DNA of 64,000 nucleotides from Herbaspirillum seropedicae (lineage in GTDB: Bacteria > Pseudomonadota > Gammaproteobacteria > Burkholderiales > Burkholderiaceae_D). Each line of letters opens with the position of its first letter. The first letter of the stretch is position 1. Under the pieces are notes generated by a model, which was not told the origin of the DNA, ran no database searches, and was given only the letters and a program-made list of their open reading frames with translations. Where the stretch lies: positions 1,302,001-1,366,000 of the forward strand of contig NZ_CP011930.1 of NCBI RefSeq assembly GCF_001040945.1, given 5' to 3'. Position numbers and translations under genes: made by a program. Below, one piece after another: positions 54,250 to 62,229 of the stretch.

Positions 54250-54327
54250 TCAGTGAACGAAGAAGTAGATCAGCACCAGCAGGAAAGCCGGTACGCCGCA
54301 CAGCCACGCGAGGAAATACTTGCCCAT
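54250..54327 (-). CDS. Tiny membrane peptide (25 aa), first paralogue
   Basis: ATG read from 54327 with AAGGAG seven bases upstream. The peptide begins MGKYFLAWLCGVPAFL and continues as one hydrophobic helix ending in a Phe/Val/His tail. It should be a single-span membrane peptide. It aligns without gaps with the 24-residue peptide at 55078, sharing K3, L6, WL at 8-9 and GVP at 11-13. It probably shares a transcript with the DUF2383 gene. Function is unknown. Confidence 0.6.
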   Translation of the reverse strand: MGKYFLAWLCGVPAFLLVLIYFFVH

Positions 54328-54429
54328 GGGATTCTCCTTGTGATGGGTTCAATGGATTGCAGCAGTGGCGTCGCCTTGCTGCACAGTTTCATCCTAGGAG
54401 CGCATAGGCCCCTACGCCATCGGACGAGG

Positions 54430-54450
54430 CCGCAAGCGCCTGTAGGAAAC
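54430..54450 (-). promoter_or_regulatory. TCCTACA element D, upstream of the tiny peptide gene
   Basis: Minus strand reads GTTTCCTACAGGCGCTTGCG. It lies 103 bases before the 54327 start codon, the same distance as element F before the DUF3309 gene, and shares TCCTACAG-N3-CTTGCG with it. Confidence 0.5.
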
Positions 54451-54530
54451 GGTCTTCCCATGCACTGGAAAATGGCGCTCGAAAGCTCCCCTCCGAATGA
54501 CGCAAGCCCAGTTCCCGCAAGGCTTTGCGC

Positions 54531-54551
54531 GTTGTCCTACAAGACAATCGG
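54531..54551 (+). promoter_or_regulatory. TCCTACA element A, upstream of the CsbD-like gene
   Basis: GTTG followed by TCCTACAAGACAATCGG, 110 bases before the start codon at 54661. It is near-identical to element B. Confidence 0.5.
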
Positions 54552-54660
54552 CCGGCGTCCTATAGAGCCCTGCAGTATGGCGTTGCTACCATTTTTTCCA
54601 TGCTGCACAGGCTGTCCTGCAAGGGCAGGACCCGACCACCTTGACCACGAGGAGACGCAC

Positions 54661-54858
54661 ATGAACAAGAAGACCATCCACGGCCAGTGGCAGCTTGCGC
54701 TGGGCAAGTTCCAGGAAAACCTGGGCGCCGCACTGGGCAATGTCAACCTGCAGCGCGCTGCGCAACGCCGCCAGATGGATGGCCGCATCATGCATGCCGT
54801 GGGCCAGGCGCAAGACCTGATCAAGCGTTCGCTGCGCCAACGCGCAGGTTCGCTCTGA
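54661..54858 (+). CDS. CsbD-like small stress protein
   Basis: A 65-residue helical protein starting MNKKTIHGQWQLALGKFQEN. The repeated 'W/G-x-x-x-G-K-x-Q-E' and 'GRIMHAVGQAQDLIK' pattern resembles CsbD/YjbJ proteins, general-stress proteins of unknown mechanism. It is more divergent than the two other CsbD proteins in this region (56265 and 61467). GAGGAG precedes the ATG, and a TCCTACA element lies upstream. Confidence 0.6.
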   Translation: MNKKTIHGQWQLALGKFQENLGAALGNVNLQRAAQRRQMDGRIMHAVGQAQDLIKRSLRQRAGSL

Positions 54859-54879
54859 GTGCGGCGCTCGGCGTGGCCC

Positions 54880-54900
54880 GTTGTCCTACACGGCAATCGG
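54880..54900 (+). promoter_or_regulatory. TCCTACA element B, upstream of the second tiny peptide gene
   Basis: GTTG followed by TCCTACACGGCAATCGG, 178 bases before the start codon at 55078. It matches element A at 14 of 17 positions. Confidence 0.5.
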
Positions 54901-55077
54901 GATGGCGCCGATACAAAGCGCGACAAGGGATCGATATCGTGTTGACTACTTGCTCAAGTGCGCAGACATGCAGGTAGCCAAGAGTAGGCAGAACATGCAA
55001 GGAGGCGCCGGATGTTGCAACGCGACAGCGTTCCACCAGCACCCGGCATCAGCAAGAACAAGATGGGAGGAGACGAC

Positions 55078-55152
55078 ATGGACAAGCTCGTGCTCGGATG
55101 GCTTCTGGGTGTGCCGGTGCTGATGCTGATCGTTCTGCAATACCTCATGTAA
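55078..55152 (+). CDS. Tiny membrane peptide (24 aa), second paralogue
   Basis: ATG at 55078 preceded by a strong GGGAGGAG. The peptide begins MDKLVLGWLLGVPVLML and is one hydrophobic helix. It aligns gap-free with the 25-residue peptide at 54250-54327 with nine identities, including WLxGVP, so the pair is unlikely to be chance. A 65-base gap separates it from the DUF883 gene, and the two may be cotranscribed. Function is unknown. Confidence 0.6.
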   Translation: MDKLVLGWLLGVPVLMLIVLQYLM

Positions 55153-55217
55153 GCACCCTACGCCGAGGCTGGCATGGCCGCCTCGATCAACCCGAAACGA
55201 ATTCATGGAGGGCTAGC

Positions 55218-55532
55218 ATGCAAGCCAACAAGTTCAAGACTGTCCGTACCGATGTGCAATCCCTGCTGCAGCAGGCCCAGGACATGTTCGCCGAAGCGGC
55301 CAATGCCACCGGCAAGAAGGCCGACGACCTGCGCGCCAGCGCCCAGGAGCTGCTGGAACAGGCGCTCAACACCGCCCAGGACGCCCAGGCAGCGGTGGTC
55401 GATACTGGCCGCCAGATCGTCACCACCACCGATGACTACGTGCAGTCCAACCCCTGGCGCGCCATCGCCATCGGTACTGGCATCGGCCTGTTGGTTGGCC
55501 TGGCGGTGGGGCGCTGCGCCGATCGCTACTGA
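55218..55532 (+). CDS. DUF883 (ElaB/YqjD-type) membrane-anchored protein
   Basis: A 104-residue protein. Residues 1-75 are an amphipathic helix rich in Ala and Gln ('LLQQAQDMFAEAANATGKKA'). The C-terminus 'NPWRAIAIGTGIGLLVGLAV' is the glycine-rich membrane anchor of the ElaB/YqjD family, some of which bind ribosomes in stationary phase. The ATG at 55218 follows GGAGGG. Confidence 0.85.
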   Translation: MQANKFKTVRTDVQSLLQQAQDMFAEAANATGKKADDLRASAQELLEQALNTAQDAQAAVVDTGRQIVTTTDDYVQSNPWRAIAIGTGIGLLVGLAVGRCADRY

Positions 55533-55634
55533 TCCCCGGCGCACCCGGACGATGCCAGTGCGGCATGCCCGGATTGAGCCAGGCGCAGGGACGTAACTTC
55601 TCTTGCGCGTTAGTCAAGTCACCGGAGAAAAGGA

Positions 55635-56195
55635 ATGAGTATGACCAAGAATCCCCCCCAGACCGATGTGAAGTCCACCCCCTTCCACCTCGACAAGCAG
55701 GCCATCCGTGCGGCCGCCGCCAAGATCGATGAAGGTGCGGTCACCGAAGGCTATCGCGGCAATCGCGAAGAAGTCATCGCCATGCTCAACGATGCGCTGG
55801 CCACCGAGCTGCTGTGCGTGATGCGCTACAAGCGCCACTACTACACCGCCAAGGGCCTGGAGATCGAAGCCATCAAGGGCGAGTTCCTCCAGCATGCCCA
55901 GGAAGAGCAGAGCCACGCCGACCAGATCGCCGAGCGCATCGTGCAGTTGAATGGCGAGCCGGATTTCAATCCCAAGACCATCGCCGAGCGTAGTCATGCG
56001 CAGTACGACGAGTCTGCCGACATCAAGGACATGATCCGCGCCAACCTGGTGGAAGAGCGCGTGGCCATCGAGGCGTATCGCCAGATGATCGAACGCATCG
56101 GCGACGACGACCCGACCACCAAACACATGCTCATCCAGATCATGGCCCAGGAAGAAGAGCACGCCGACGACATGAGCGACCTGCTGGGCCTGTAA
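55635..56195 (+). CDS. Ferritin-like (bacterioferritin-type) protein
   Basis: A 186-residue four-helix protein. Iron-binding type residues occur as 'LNDALATELLCVMRYKRHYY', 'LQHAQEEQSHADQIAERIV', 'VEERVAIEAYRQMIERI' and 'IMAQEEEHADDMSDLL', the E...ExxH pairs of the ferritin-like fold. It resembles bacterioferritins but has a 35-residue N-terminal tail. It likely stores iron or removes peroxide. An alternative ATG at 55641 also has a good ribosome site (AAGGA). Confidence 0.83.
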   Translation: MSMTKNPPQTDVKSTPFHLDKQAIRAAAAKIDEGAVTEGYRGNREEVIAMLNDALATELLCVMRYKRHYYTAKGLEIEAIKGEFLQHAQEEQSHADQIAERIVQLNGEPDFNPKTIAERSHAQYDESADIKDMIRANLVEERVAIEAYRQMIERIGDDDPTTKHMLIQIMAQEEEHADDMSDLLGL

Positions 56196-56264
56196 GACTT
56201 CGCGCCGGGTAGGCCCGGACAAGTTGGCGGGAAAGACCCGCTCCATCACAACAAGGAGATCAAC

Positions 56265-56477
56265 ATGAATTGGGACATCGTCGAAGGCAACTGGAAGCAA
56301 TTCAAGGGCAAGGCCAAGGAGCAATGGGGCAAGCTCACCGATGACGACCTCGACGTCATCGCCGGCAAGCGCGACCAGCTCGTGGGCCGCGTGCAGGAAG
56401 CCTATGGCGTCTCCAAGGATGAAGCCGAGAAACAGATCCGCGACTTTGAAGACCGCAACAAGGATTGGCGCCAATAA
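56265..56477 (+). CDS. CsbD family protein
   Basis: A 70-residue hydrophilic protein. 'MNWDIVEGNWKQFKGKAKEQ', 'WGKLTDDDLDVIAGKRDQL' and 'VGRVQEAYGVSKDEAEKQI' match CsbD/YjbJ closely. Members are strongly induced in general stress; the mechanism is unknown. AAGGAG precedes the ATG. It is the most canonical of three CsbD proteins in the island. Confidence 0.92.
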   Translation: MNWDIVEGNWKQFKGKAKEQWGKLTDDDLDVIAGKRDQLVGRVQEAYGVSKDEAEKQIRDFEDRNKDWRQ

Positions 56478-56641
56478 GGCGAGGCCAGCCCTGACGGTCG
56501 GCTGGTCGGTATCAGCCAAGCGTGAAAGCGCGAACGTGAAAGTGCAGGTGTGAGTGCAGGAGAAGGAAGCAGGCCGGCTAGCTGGCCTGCATAACAACGG
56601 CCCAGGGCCGCAACCAAGAGCAAACCATGAGGAAGGACACA

Positions 56642-57019
56642 ATGAAAAAAATCATCGCAACCATGATCTTCGGCGTCGCCGCTATCGGCATGCAGGGTGC
56701 AGCGTTCGCTGCCGACCCGGCGGGCGCTCAGTACAAGGCCGACAAGAAGAAGGCCGATGCCGACTACAAGACCGCCAAGAAGAAGTGCGGTCCCATGAAG
56801 GGCAACGACAAGGACGTCTGCGAGAAGGAAGCCAAGGCCGCCCATGAGTCGGCGCTGGCCGACGCCAAGGCCAAGCGCAAGGGCGCTGAAGCCGACAAGG
56901 ACGCCCGCAAGGACAAGAACGACGCCAACTATGACGTCGCCAAGGAAAAGTGCGACGCCATGAGCGGCGATGCCAAGGATCAATGCGTGGCCAACGCCAA
57001 GTCCAAGTACGGCAAGTAA
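56642..57019 (+). CDS. Small periplasmic protein with two CX10C modules
   Basis: A 125-residue protein with a signal peptide (ending GAAFAADP). The mature part is very rich in Lys, Ala and Asp and probably helical. It has four Cys in two like modules, KCGPMKGNDKDVC and KCDAMSGDAKDQC, each CX10C with a central Gly. The same module occurs in the protein at 62590-62922. The spacing suggests a disulfide clamping a helix-turn-helix. No characterised family is recognised. The ATG at 56642 follows GAGGAAGGA. Confidence 0.7.
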   Translation: MKKIIATMIFGVAAIGMQGAAFAADPAGAQYKADKKKADADYKTAKKKCGPMKGNDKDVCEKEAKAAHESALADAKAKRKGAEADKDARKDKNDANYDVAKEKCDAMSGDAKDQCVANAKSKYGK

Positions 57020-57113
57020 TCGCGGCGCCCCCTCGTCACTGATTTGTTGCGATGCGCGGGCGGCTGACCTGCCGCCCGGATCGCTTCCCTTTTTACTTCT
57101 TTAGGAGATCATC

Positions 57114-57443
57114 ATGTCCCTGACCAAAATGTCCCTCACCAAGCGTTTCATCGGTTTCTTCCTGGCACTGTTCATGGTGTCGCTGGTGGGCTGCGCCTCC
57201 GGCCCGAACAAGGAAGGCACCGGCGAATACGTCGATGACGCCGTCATCACCACCAAGGTGAAGGCCGCCATCTTCAACGAGAAGGATCTCAAGTCCACCG
57301 AAATCAACGTCGAAACCTACAAGGGCGTGGTCCAGCTCTCCGGTTTCGTCTCCAGCTCCACTGCTGCGGCTCGTGCGACCGAACTGGCGCGCGGCGTCAA
57401 GGGTGTGGTCTCGGTGCGTAATGACCTGCGCCTGAAGCAGTAA
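57114..57443 (+). CDS. BON-domain lipoprotein
   Basis: A 109-residue protein with a lipoprotein signal (lipobox LVGC, Cys27) and a single BON domain ('DDAVITTKVKAAIFNEKDLK', then 'VETYKGVVQLSGFVSS'). This is the OsmY/YraP type. It should be anchored in the periplasmic face of a membrane and bind phospholipid or cell-envelope structures. AGGAG precedes the ATG at 57114. Confidence 0.9.
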   Translation: MSLTKMSLTKRFIGFFLALFMVSLVGCASGPNKEGTGEYVDDAVITTKVKAAIFNEKDLKSTEINVETYKGVVQLSGFVSSSTAAARATELARGVKGVVSVRNDLRLKQ

Positions 57444-57799
57444 GGGCAGGGAACTTGTGAGCGCGCAACCGGTCTGTTGACCGGTTCGCGCTTGTCTACT
57501 TCCAGAGCGCGGCGACCGCGTGCAGGCGAGCCGGTGCGTTCCGGAAGCAGACAGGTCAGGGGCAGTCAGGTATAGTGACAAGCCTACGCCACGGGCACTC
57601 GCAGGGAGTCCGCCCGCCTTGGAAGGGGCGGACCAGGGAGTGCAGGAAAGTGCAGCAGCAGTGAGGCGCCCCGCTTGCCGGCGCCGGTCTTCCGGGACCC
57701 GACTGGCAGCATGGCGGACCCATAACACAATAAAGTACTACCCAGGATAGCAGGCGGCGTCACAGGCGCCGGTATATCCATTCACCGCTCAAAATTGCC
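57444..57799. other. Gap between the BON gene and the response regulator
   Basis: 356 bases. A hairpin AACCGGTC-TGTT-GACCGGTT with GCGC flanks (57461-57491) may terminate the BON transcript, although it lacks a T run. A -10-like TATAGT lies at 57571-57576. An AT-rich patch with TAAAGTACTA is near 57730. No gene was recognised. Confidence 0.4.
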
Positions 57800-58429
57800 A
57801 TGACAAAAATACTTGTAGTCGATGACCACGCGGTCGTACGGGCAGGTGTGCATCACTTCATTTCGGAAATTCCGTCGATGGAAATCGGTGGCGAGGCCAG
57901 CACGGCGGAGGAAGCCATCCGCCTGGTCCGCACCCAGGACTGGGACATCGTCCTGCTCGATATTGCAATGCCCGACAAGAGCGGCGTGGAGGTGTTGAAG
58001 CAGATCAAGCGCGAAAAGCCGGAGTTGCCGGTGCTGATGCTGTCGATGCACCCCGAGAGCCGCTATGCGGTCCAGGTGCTGCGCAGCGGCGCCTCGGGCT
58101 ATGTGCAGAAGGAGGCGCTGGCCACCGAGCTGGTCAACGCCATCAACACCATCCTGCGCGGACACAAGTACATCAGTTATGGCGTGGCCGAGCTGCTCAC
58201 CAGCGAGCCGGTGGATTCGGAAAAGCCGTTGCACGAGACCCTTTCGCAGCGCGAGTACGAGATCTTCTACAAGCTGGGGCAGGGCCAGGGCGTGACGCAG
58301 ATCGCTGACGAGCTCTGCCTGTCGGTGAAGACCGTGAGTACCTACCGCTCGCGGGTCTTGCAGAAGATGAGCATGACCAACAATGCGGACATCATTTATT
58401 ACGCGATCAAGAACAACCTGATCGACTGA
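57800..58429 (+). CDS. NarL/FixJ-type response regulator
   Basis: A 209-residue two-component regulator. The receiver (1-120) has the acidic pair in VVDDHAV, phosphoacceptor D54 in VLLDIAMPD and Lys in VQKEA. The C-terminal LuxR-type helix-turn-helix is 'LSQREYEIFYKLGQGQGVTQ' and 'IADELCLSVKTVSTYRSRVL'. It is the only DNA-binding protein in the stress island. It is followed by a receiver protein and a NarX-type histidine kinase, which should phosphorylate it. It may bind the repeated TCCTACA elements. Confidence 0.9.
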   Translation: MTKILVVDDHAVVRAGVHHFISEIPSMEIGGEASTAEEAIRLVRTQDWDIVLLDIAMPDKSGVEVLKQIKREKPELPVLMLSMHPESRYAVQVLRSGASGYVQKEALATELVNAINTILRGHKYISYGVAELLTSEPVDSEKPLHETLSQREYEIFYKLGQGQGVTQIADELCLSVKTVSTYRSRVLQKMSMTNNADIIYYAIKNNLID

Positions 58430-58503
58430 CACCCGGCGCATCCGGGCGGATGCCTGCCCGGCAGGTACGCCGGGCCCAGCAAGGAAACGTGGTACGGCGC
58501 ATC

Positions 58504-58998
58504 ATGGACGATACTCTCAACACCAGGCCCCAGCGCGATAGCGAAGGGACGCCCTTGCGCATTTTCCTGGTCGAGGATTCGGAAGATGTGCGGGACCTGA
58601 TCGTGGAAAGCCTGGCCGAGATCGGGGGCGTGCGCCTGGTGGGTTATGCCGAGACGGAAATGGACGCCTTGCGCCATCTGCAGCAGCACAGCTATGACGT
58701 GCTCATCCTCGATATCCAGTTGAAGCAGGGCAACGGGATGAGCCTGCTGCAGGCGCTGGCGCGCTCCAATACGCGGCGGCAGAGCGAGATCAAGGTGGTG
58801 TTCAGCAATCACGTCAGTCCGACATATCGGCGGGTAGGAGTGCAATGCGGGGTTCAGCATTTCTTCGACAAGTCGTCCGAATTGCCCTTGCTGTGCGACC
58901 TGCTCGAAGAGCTGGCGCAGCAGCGGGCGGGCAAGGCCGGACGTACTTCATCGAGCAACAACTCGCCCCAGGGGCCGGCCCAGGCGGGCGGGATTTGA
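58504..58998 (+). CDS. Receiver-domain protein without output domain
   Basis: A 164-residue protein. After about 17 residues the receiver fold begins ('LRIFLVEDSEDVRDLIVESL'), with phosphoacceptor Asp in DVLILDIQLKQGNGMSL and the Lys near 'HFFDKSSELPL'. The residue normally Thr/Ser before the Lys strand is in VVFSNHVSP. No DNA-binding or enzymatic domain follows; the tail is Ser/Gly/Gln-rich. It may act as a phosphate sink or adaptor in the adjacent two-component system. The start is uncertain; a GTG at 58489 is also possible. Confidence 0.75.
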   Translation: MDDTLNTRPQRDSEGTPLRIFLVEDSEDVRDLIVESLAEIGGVRLVGYAETEMDALRHLQQHSYDVLILDIQLKQGNGMSLLQALARSNTRRQSEIKVVFSNHVSPTYRRVGVQCGVQHFFDKSSELPLLCDLLEELAQQRAGKAGRTSSSNNSPQGPAQAGGI

Positions 58999-59143
58999 GG
59001 GGTGTAGCGCGTATGCGCTGCCCCATGTCGCGGCGCCAGGGCGGTTCGGCGCGCCCGCGATGACGCAGACCATCAGAAGCAGAGCCGGTGCTGGCGTGCC
59101 GCAGCGGCCGCACTAGAGGCACTAGAGCAAGGGATTTCCGACG

Positions 59144-61177
59144 ATGCAGAAGAACAACGACGGCCTTCGTCCGTCCTCCGCCGATATCCAGAACAGCGCA
59201 TCGGTCGAGTATTTCGCCGCGTCCCACGCGCATTACAGCAGCATGGCCACGCTGGCCATGGGGCTGGCCATGGCCGTGATCCTGCTGGGCCTGGTAGTGC
59301 TGCTGGCCAGCCTGCTGGGCGAGGAATACCGGCGCCTGCTCTCGGGCCTGCTGGAAATGCGCGAGATGACGGCGGTCGGCCTGATCCTGGGTGCTTCGGC
59401 CCTCTACCTGCGCTGCATCCACGGCGGTGCGCGCCGCTCCGGCTTGCGCCGCGTCGCCGCCGGCTTGTCCTGGATGCTGCTGGCGCTGGGGCTGGGAACG
59501 CTGGCGCATGGACTCATGTATGCGCTGGGCTGGCTGCCCATCGACCAGAACCATCCGCTGTCGCCCTTGGTGATTCCGCCCTTGCTCTCGCTGGGCTTCG
59601 TGGTCATGGCGGCGGTGCTGCTGCTGCAGGACTGGCGCATGCTGGGCGGCTACTATCCGGCTGAATATCTTTCCTTTGCACTGATCGGCCTGGCGGCCAT
59701 TCCGCTGGTGGGCTACCTGTACGGGGTGAGTCAGTTCGTCTACCTGGATTTCCCCTTGCCGGTGTCGCTGCTGTCGGCGCTGGTCATGGCGCTGCTGGCC
59801 ACGGCGCTGCTCATGGCGCGGCCGGCCCATCCGCTCATGGCCATCATCACCCGCATCGCCCCCGGTGGCCAGATGTTGCGCCACCTGCTGCCGCAGACGG
59901 TGTTCCTGCTGCTGGCCTTCAGTCTCTTGCTCAACTGGGGCATGACCCATGGCTGGATCCTGCCTGAGCTGCTGCTGCCGACGCTGACCCTGATCAATGG
60001 CGTCATCGTGCTGTTCATCTTCTGGGGTTCGGCCAGCCGTCTCGATAGCGAATACGGCGAGCGCACCCGCAATGCCCAGAAACTGGCCGAGACCAGCGCC
60101 TTGCTGAACGCCGTCAGCGAAAGCACCAGCGACCCCATCTTCGTGAAGAACCGCCAGGGCCTGATGATCTTCGCCAATCCTGCCACCTTGCACAAGCTGG
60201 GCAAGACCTGGGAAGAGACCATGTACCGCTCCAGCCGCGAGCTGTTCCTGGTGCCGGAAGAGGCCGATACCATCGATCGCGATGATCGCCGCGTGATGGC
60301 CTCGGGCAAGCCCGAGAAGCTGGAGCAGACCCTGCATCTGCCGGAGGGCGTGGTGACCTTCCAGACTGCCAAGGTGCCCTGGTTCGGCAAGGATGGCAGC
60401 GTCCAGGGCGTCATCGGCATCAGCACCGACATCACCGAGCGCAAGCAGGCAGAGGACGAATTGCGCCAGCGCGAAAGCCAGCTGGAAAAGACCGTCATCC
60501 AGCGTACCGCCTTGCTGCGCGAGCTGACCAACCACCTGGAGACGGTGCGCGAAGAAGAGAAGCGCGCCATTGCCCGCGAGCTGCACGACAACATGGGCGC
60601 CTCGCTGACGGCCTTGTCGATGCATCTGGAGGGGGTCTACCAGATCCTCCCGCCGGATGAAAAGTGGGCCGACCGCAAGGTCCGCATGCAAGGCCTGATG
60701 AAGTCGCTGGTGGCCACCACACGGCGTATCCAGACCGAGCTGCGGCCCAATACCCTGGACCTGTTCGGCCTGAAGGCAGCGATCTCCGAACAGCTCGATG
60801 AACTGCACGAGCGCACCGGCATTGCCTGCCATGCCAGCCTGCCCGATGAAGACGTGGAGGTGGGACATGAAATGGAAATTGCCATCTACCGCATGCTGCA
60901 GGAAATGCTCAACAACGTGACCAAGCACGCCAAGGCCAGCAAGGTGGACGTGATCCTCGATATCGATGAAGACCACGTGGCGTTGACCGTGCGCGACGAC
61001 GGTGTGGGCATTCCCGAAGAGCGCCGCGACAACCACAAGACCTACGGCCTGCGTGGCCTGCGCGAACGCGCCACCTTCTTTGGCGGCGAGGTCGATATCC
61101 GCTCCACGCCCGGCAAGGGCGCGCTCATCACCATCAGCTTGCCGATCCGGCCTGAGTTGGTGCCCAGCGAAGCCTGA
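59144..61177 (+). CDS. Membrane sensor histidine kinase, NarX/HPK7 class with PAS domain
   Basis: A 677-residue kinase. Residues about 35-300 form seven or eight membrane helices with little periplasmic loop, so the signal is probably membrane-borne or intracellular. A PAS domain (about 320-430; 'SESTSDPIFVKNRQGLMIFA') is followed by a coiled coil. The HisKA_3 box has H481 in IARELHDNMGASLTAL. The ATPase domain has the N-box 'MLQEMLNNVTKHAKAS', the G1 box VRDDGVGIPEE and 'YGLRGLRERATFFGG'. It should phosphorylate the NarL-type regulator at 57800. Confidence 0.9.
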   Translation: MQKNNDGLRPSSADIQNSASVEYFAASHAHYSSMATLAMGLAMAVILLGLVVLLASLLGEEYRRLLSGLLEMREMTAVGLILGASALYLRCIHGGARRSGLRRVAAGLSWMLLALGLGTLAHGLMYALGWLPIDQNHPLSPLVIPPLLSLGFVVMAAVLLLQDWRMLGGYYPAEYLSFALIGLAAIPLVGYLYGVSQFVYLDFPLPVSLLSALVMALLATALLMARPAHPLMAIITRIAPGGQMLRHLLPQTVFLLLAFSLLLNWGMTHGWILPELLLPTLTLINGVIVLFIFWGSASRLDSEYGERTRNAQKLAETSALLNAVSESTSDPIFVKNRQGLMIFANPATLHKLGKTWEETMYRSSRELFLVPEEADTIDRDDRRVMASGKPEKLEQTLHLPEGVVTFQTAKVPWFGKDGSVQGVIGISTDITERKQAEDELRQRESQLEKTVIQRTALLRELTNHLETVREEEKRAIARELHDNMGASLTALSMHLEGVYQILPPDEKWADRKVRMQGLMKSLVATTRRIQTELRPNTLDLFGLKAAISEQLDELHERTGIACHASLPDEDVEVGHEMEIAIYRMLQEMLNNVTKHAKASKVDVILDIDEDHVALTVRDDGVGIPEERRDNHKTYGLRGLRERATFFGGEVDIRSTPGKGALITISLPIRPELVPSEA

Positions 61178-61208
61178 AGCTGCAAAGTCGCAAGTCGTTT
61201 CATCCTGC

Positions 61209-61233
61209 AAAGCCGCCTCAGGGCGGCTTTGTG
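61209..61233 (+). terminator. Hairpin after the histidine kinase gene
   Basis: AAAGCCGCC (61209-61217) pairs with GGCGGCTTT (61222-61230). The T run is short, so termination may be partial. Confidence 0.6.
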
Positions 61234-61466
61234 CTTCCTGGCGGGGCGCGACGCAAGCGCCATTTTCCTTCATCCCTTTTCGATTATTCCTACGCCGGAA
61301 AGGGCGAAGCGCTGATGGGCCGCGCCCAGGCTCATCGCTACCATGGACTCATCGTCGCAGGACCCGCAAGGGCGCGGCGAGGGCCGATGGACGGGCATGG
61401 CATTGCCCCGGCGTCGCGCCTCCATTTTTCCTTTATCAGGCAGTCCAACCCCTACAAGGAGCGATC

Positions 61467-61637
61467 ATGAACAAGGATCAAGTCAAAGGTAGCTTGAAGG
61501 AAGCCGCAGGCAAGGTGCAGGAAAAGACCGGTGAGCTGACCGGCAACAAGAGCCAGGAGCTCAAGGGCGCTGCGCGCCAGGTGGAAGGCAATGTGCAGAA
61601 GACCTATGGCGATGCCAAGGAAGCCGCGAAGGACTAA
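61467..61637 (+). CDS. CsbD family protein, short form
   Basis: A 56-residue hydrophilic protein starting MNKDQVKGSLKEAAGKVQEK and continuing GELTGNKSQELKGAARQVEG, the CsbD repeat pattern, with a C-terminal Lys/Ala tail. AAGGAG at 61456-61461 precedes the ATG. It is the third CsbD-type gene of the island, and the only one after the kinase. Confidence 0.88.
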   Translation: MNKDQVKGSLKEAAGKVQEKTGELTGNKSQELKGAARQVEGNVQKTYGDAKEAAKD

Positions 61638-61660
61638 GGCCGCGCCAGGCTGAGGTGGCT

Positions 61661-61689
61661 GTGTAGGAAAAGTCCTACACGAGAATCGG
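61661..61689 (+). promoter_or_regulatory. TCCTACA element C with a perfect inverted repeat
   Basis: GTGTAGGA-AAAG-TCCTACAC (61661-61680) has perfect 8-bp arms. Its right half continues as TCCTACACGAGAATCGG, matching elements A and B. It is 141 bases before the start codon at 61830. Confidence 0.55.
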
Positions 61690-61829
61690 AAAGCGCTGAT
61701 TTTGTGGCGCAGCAATTTCCGCGACCATGTGCGCAATGGTGTGATAGAGCCGCGAAACGCAAAAGAGTTCTCGACTTGTCACACAATTTTTTGCTCACCG
61801 CCAAGAAGGGACCCCTGAAAGGGCAGACC

Positions 61830-62168
61830 ATGAAAAAAATAGTCGGTATTTGCATGCTGGCCGCCACCTCGGCCTTCGCCCCCCACGTTTTTGCAGACAC
61901 TGCGCAGACGGCCACCAGCGCCTCGCGCTGGTCGGTCCCGTCGATGGACCGGCACATGCCGGTGGATGCAGCCCGTTTGCACAAGCAAGGGCAAAAGAAA
62001 TTCCGATACATGGACATGGCCCAGGGCAAGCGCTCCCGGTCCCTGCACAATGCCGTACTGGTGTACGGTGCAGGCGGACGGGACCAGGCAAGCGCCACGG
62101 CGCCGGTCTATCGTGATCAGCAGGAGCCTGCGCAGCGACCGCGCGTGATCATGCGCCCGTCGACCTGA
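61830..62168 (+). CDS. Secreted protein of unknown function
   Basis: A 112-residue protein with a signal peptide starting MKKIVGICMLAATSAFAP and likely cleavage after VFA. The mature part is polar and rich in Arg, Gln and Ser, with 'RYMDMAQGKRSRSLHNAVLV' and no Cys. No family is recognised. It is probably periplasmic. GAAAGGG precedes the ATG. It lies downstream of element C and 61 bases before a lipoprotein gene. Confidence 0.6.
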   Translation: MKKIVGICMLAATSAFAPHVFADTAQTATSASRWSVPSMDRHMPVDAARLHKQGQKKFRYMDMAQGKRSRSLHNAVLVYGAGGRDQASATAPVYRDQQEPAQRPRVIMRPST

Positions 62169-62229
62169 GCGGTCCCTTGTCCGGTGCAGCTTGCTCGCGC
62201 CGACTCAACTGGATAATGAGGAGAGCTTC

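Larger units (their letters stand above)
54328..54660. other. Divergent gap with two TCCTACA elements
   Basis: 333 bases between the minus-strand tiny peptide gene and the CsbD-like gene. It holds one TCCTACA element on each strand: 54430-54450 facing left and 54531-54551 facing right. No gene was found in it. Confidence 0.5.

Noticed and set aside
54430..54450. Pseudomonas-type REP repeat
   Set aside because: TGTAGGA followed by a short GC run recalls such repeats, but the copies here are few, directional and at fixed distance from start codons, which suits a regulatory element better.
57461..57491. Terminator after the BON gene
   Set aside because: The stem is good but no T run follows; it is described only within the gap entry.
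58814..61273. An 819-codon open frame opposite the histidine kinase
   Set aside because: It is a shadow of the kinase gene; all family motifs are on the plus strand.
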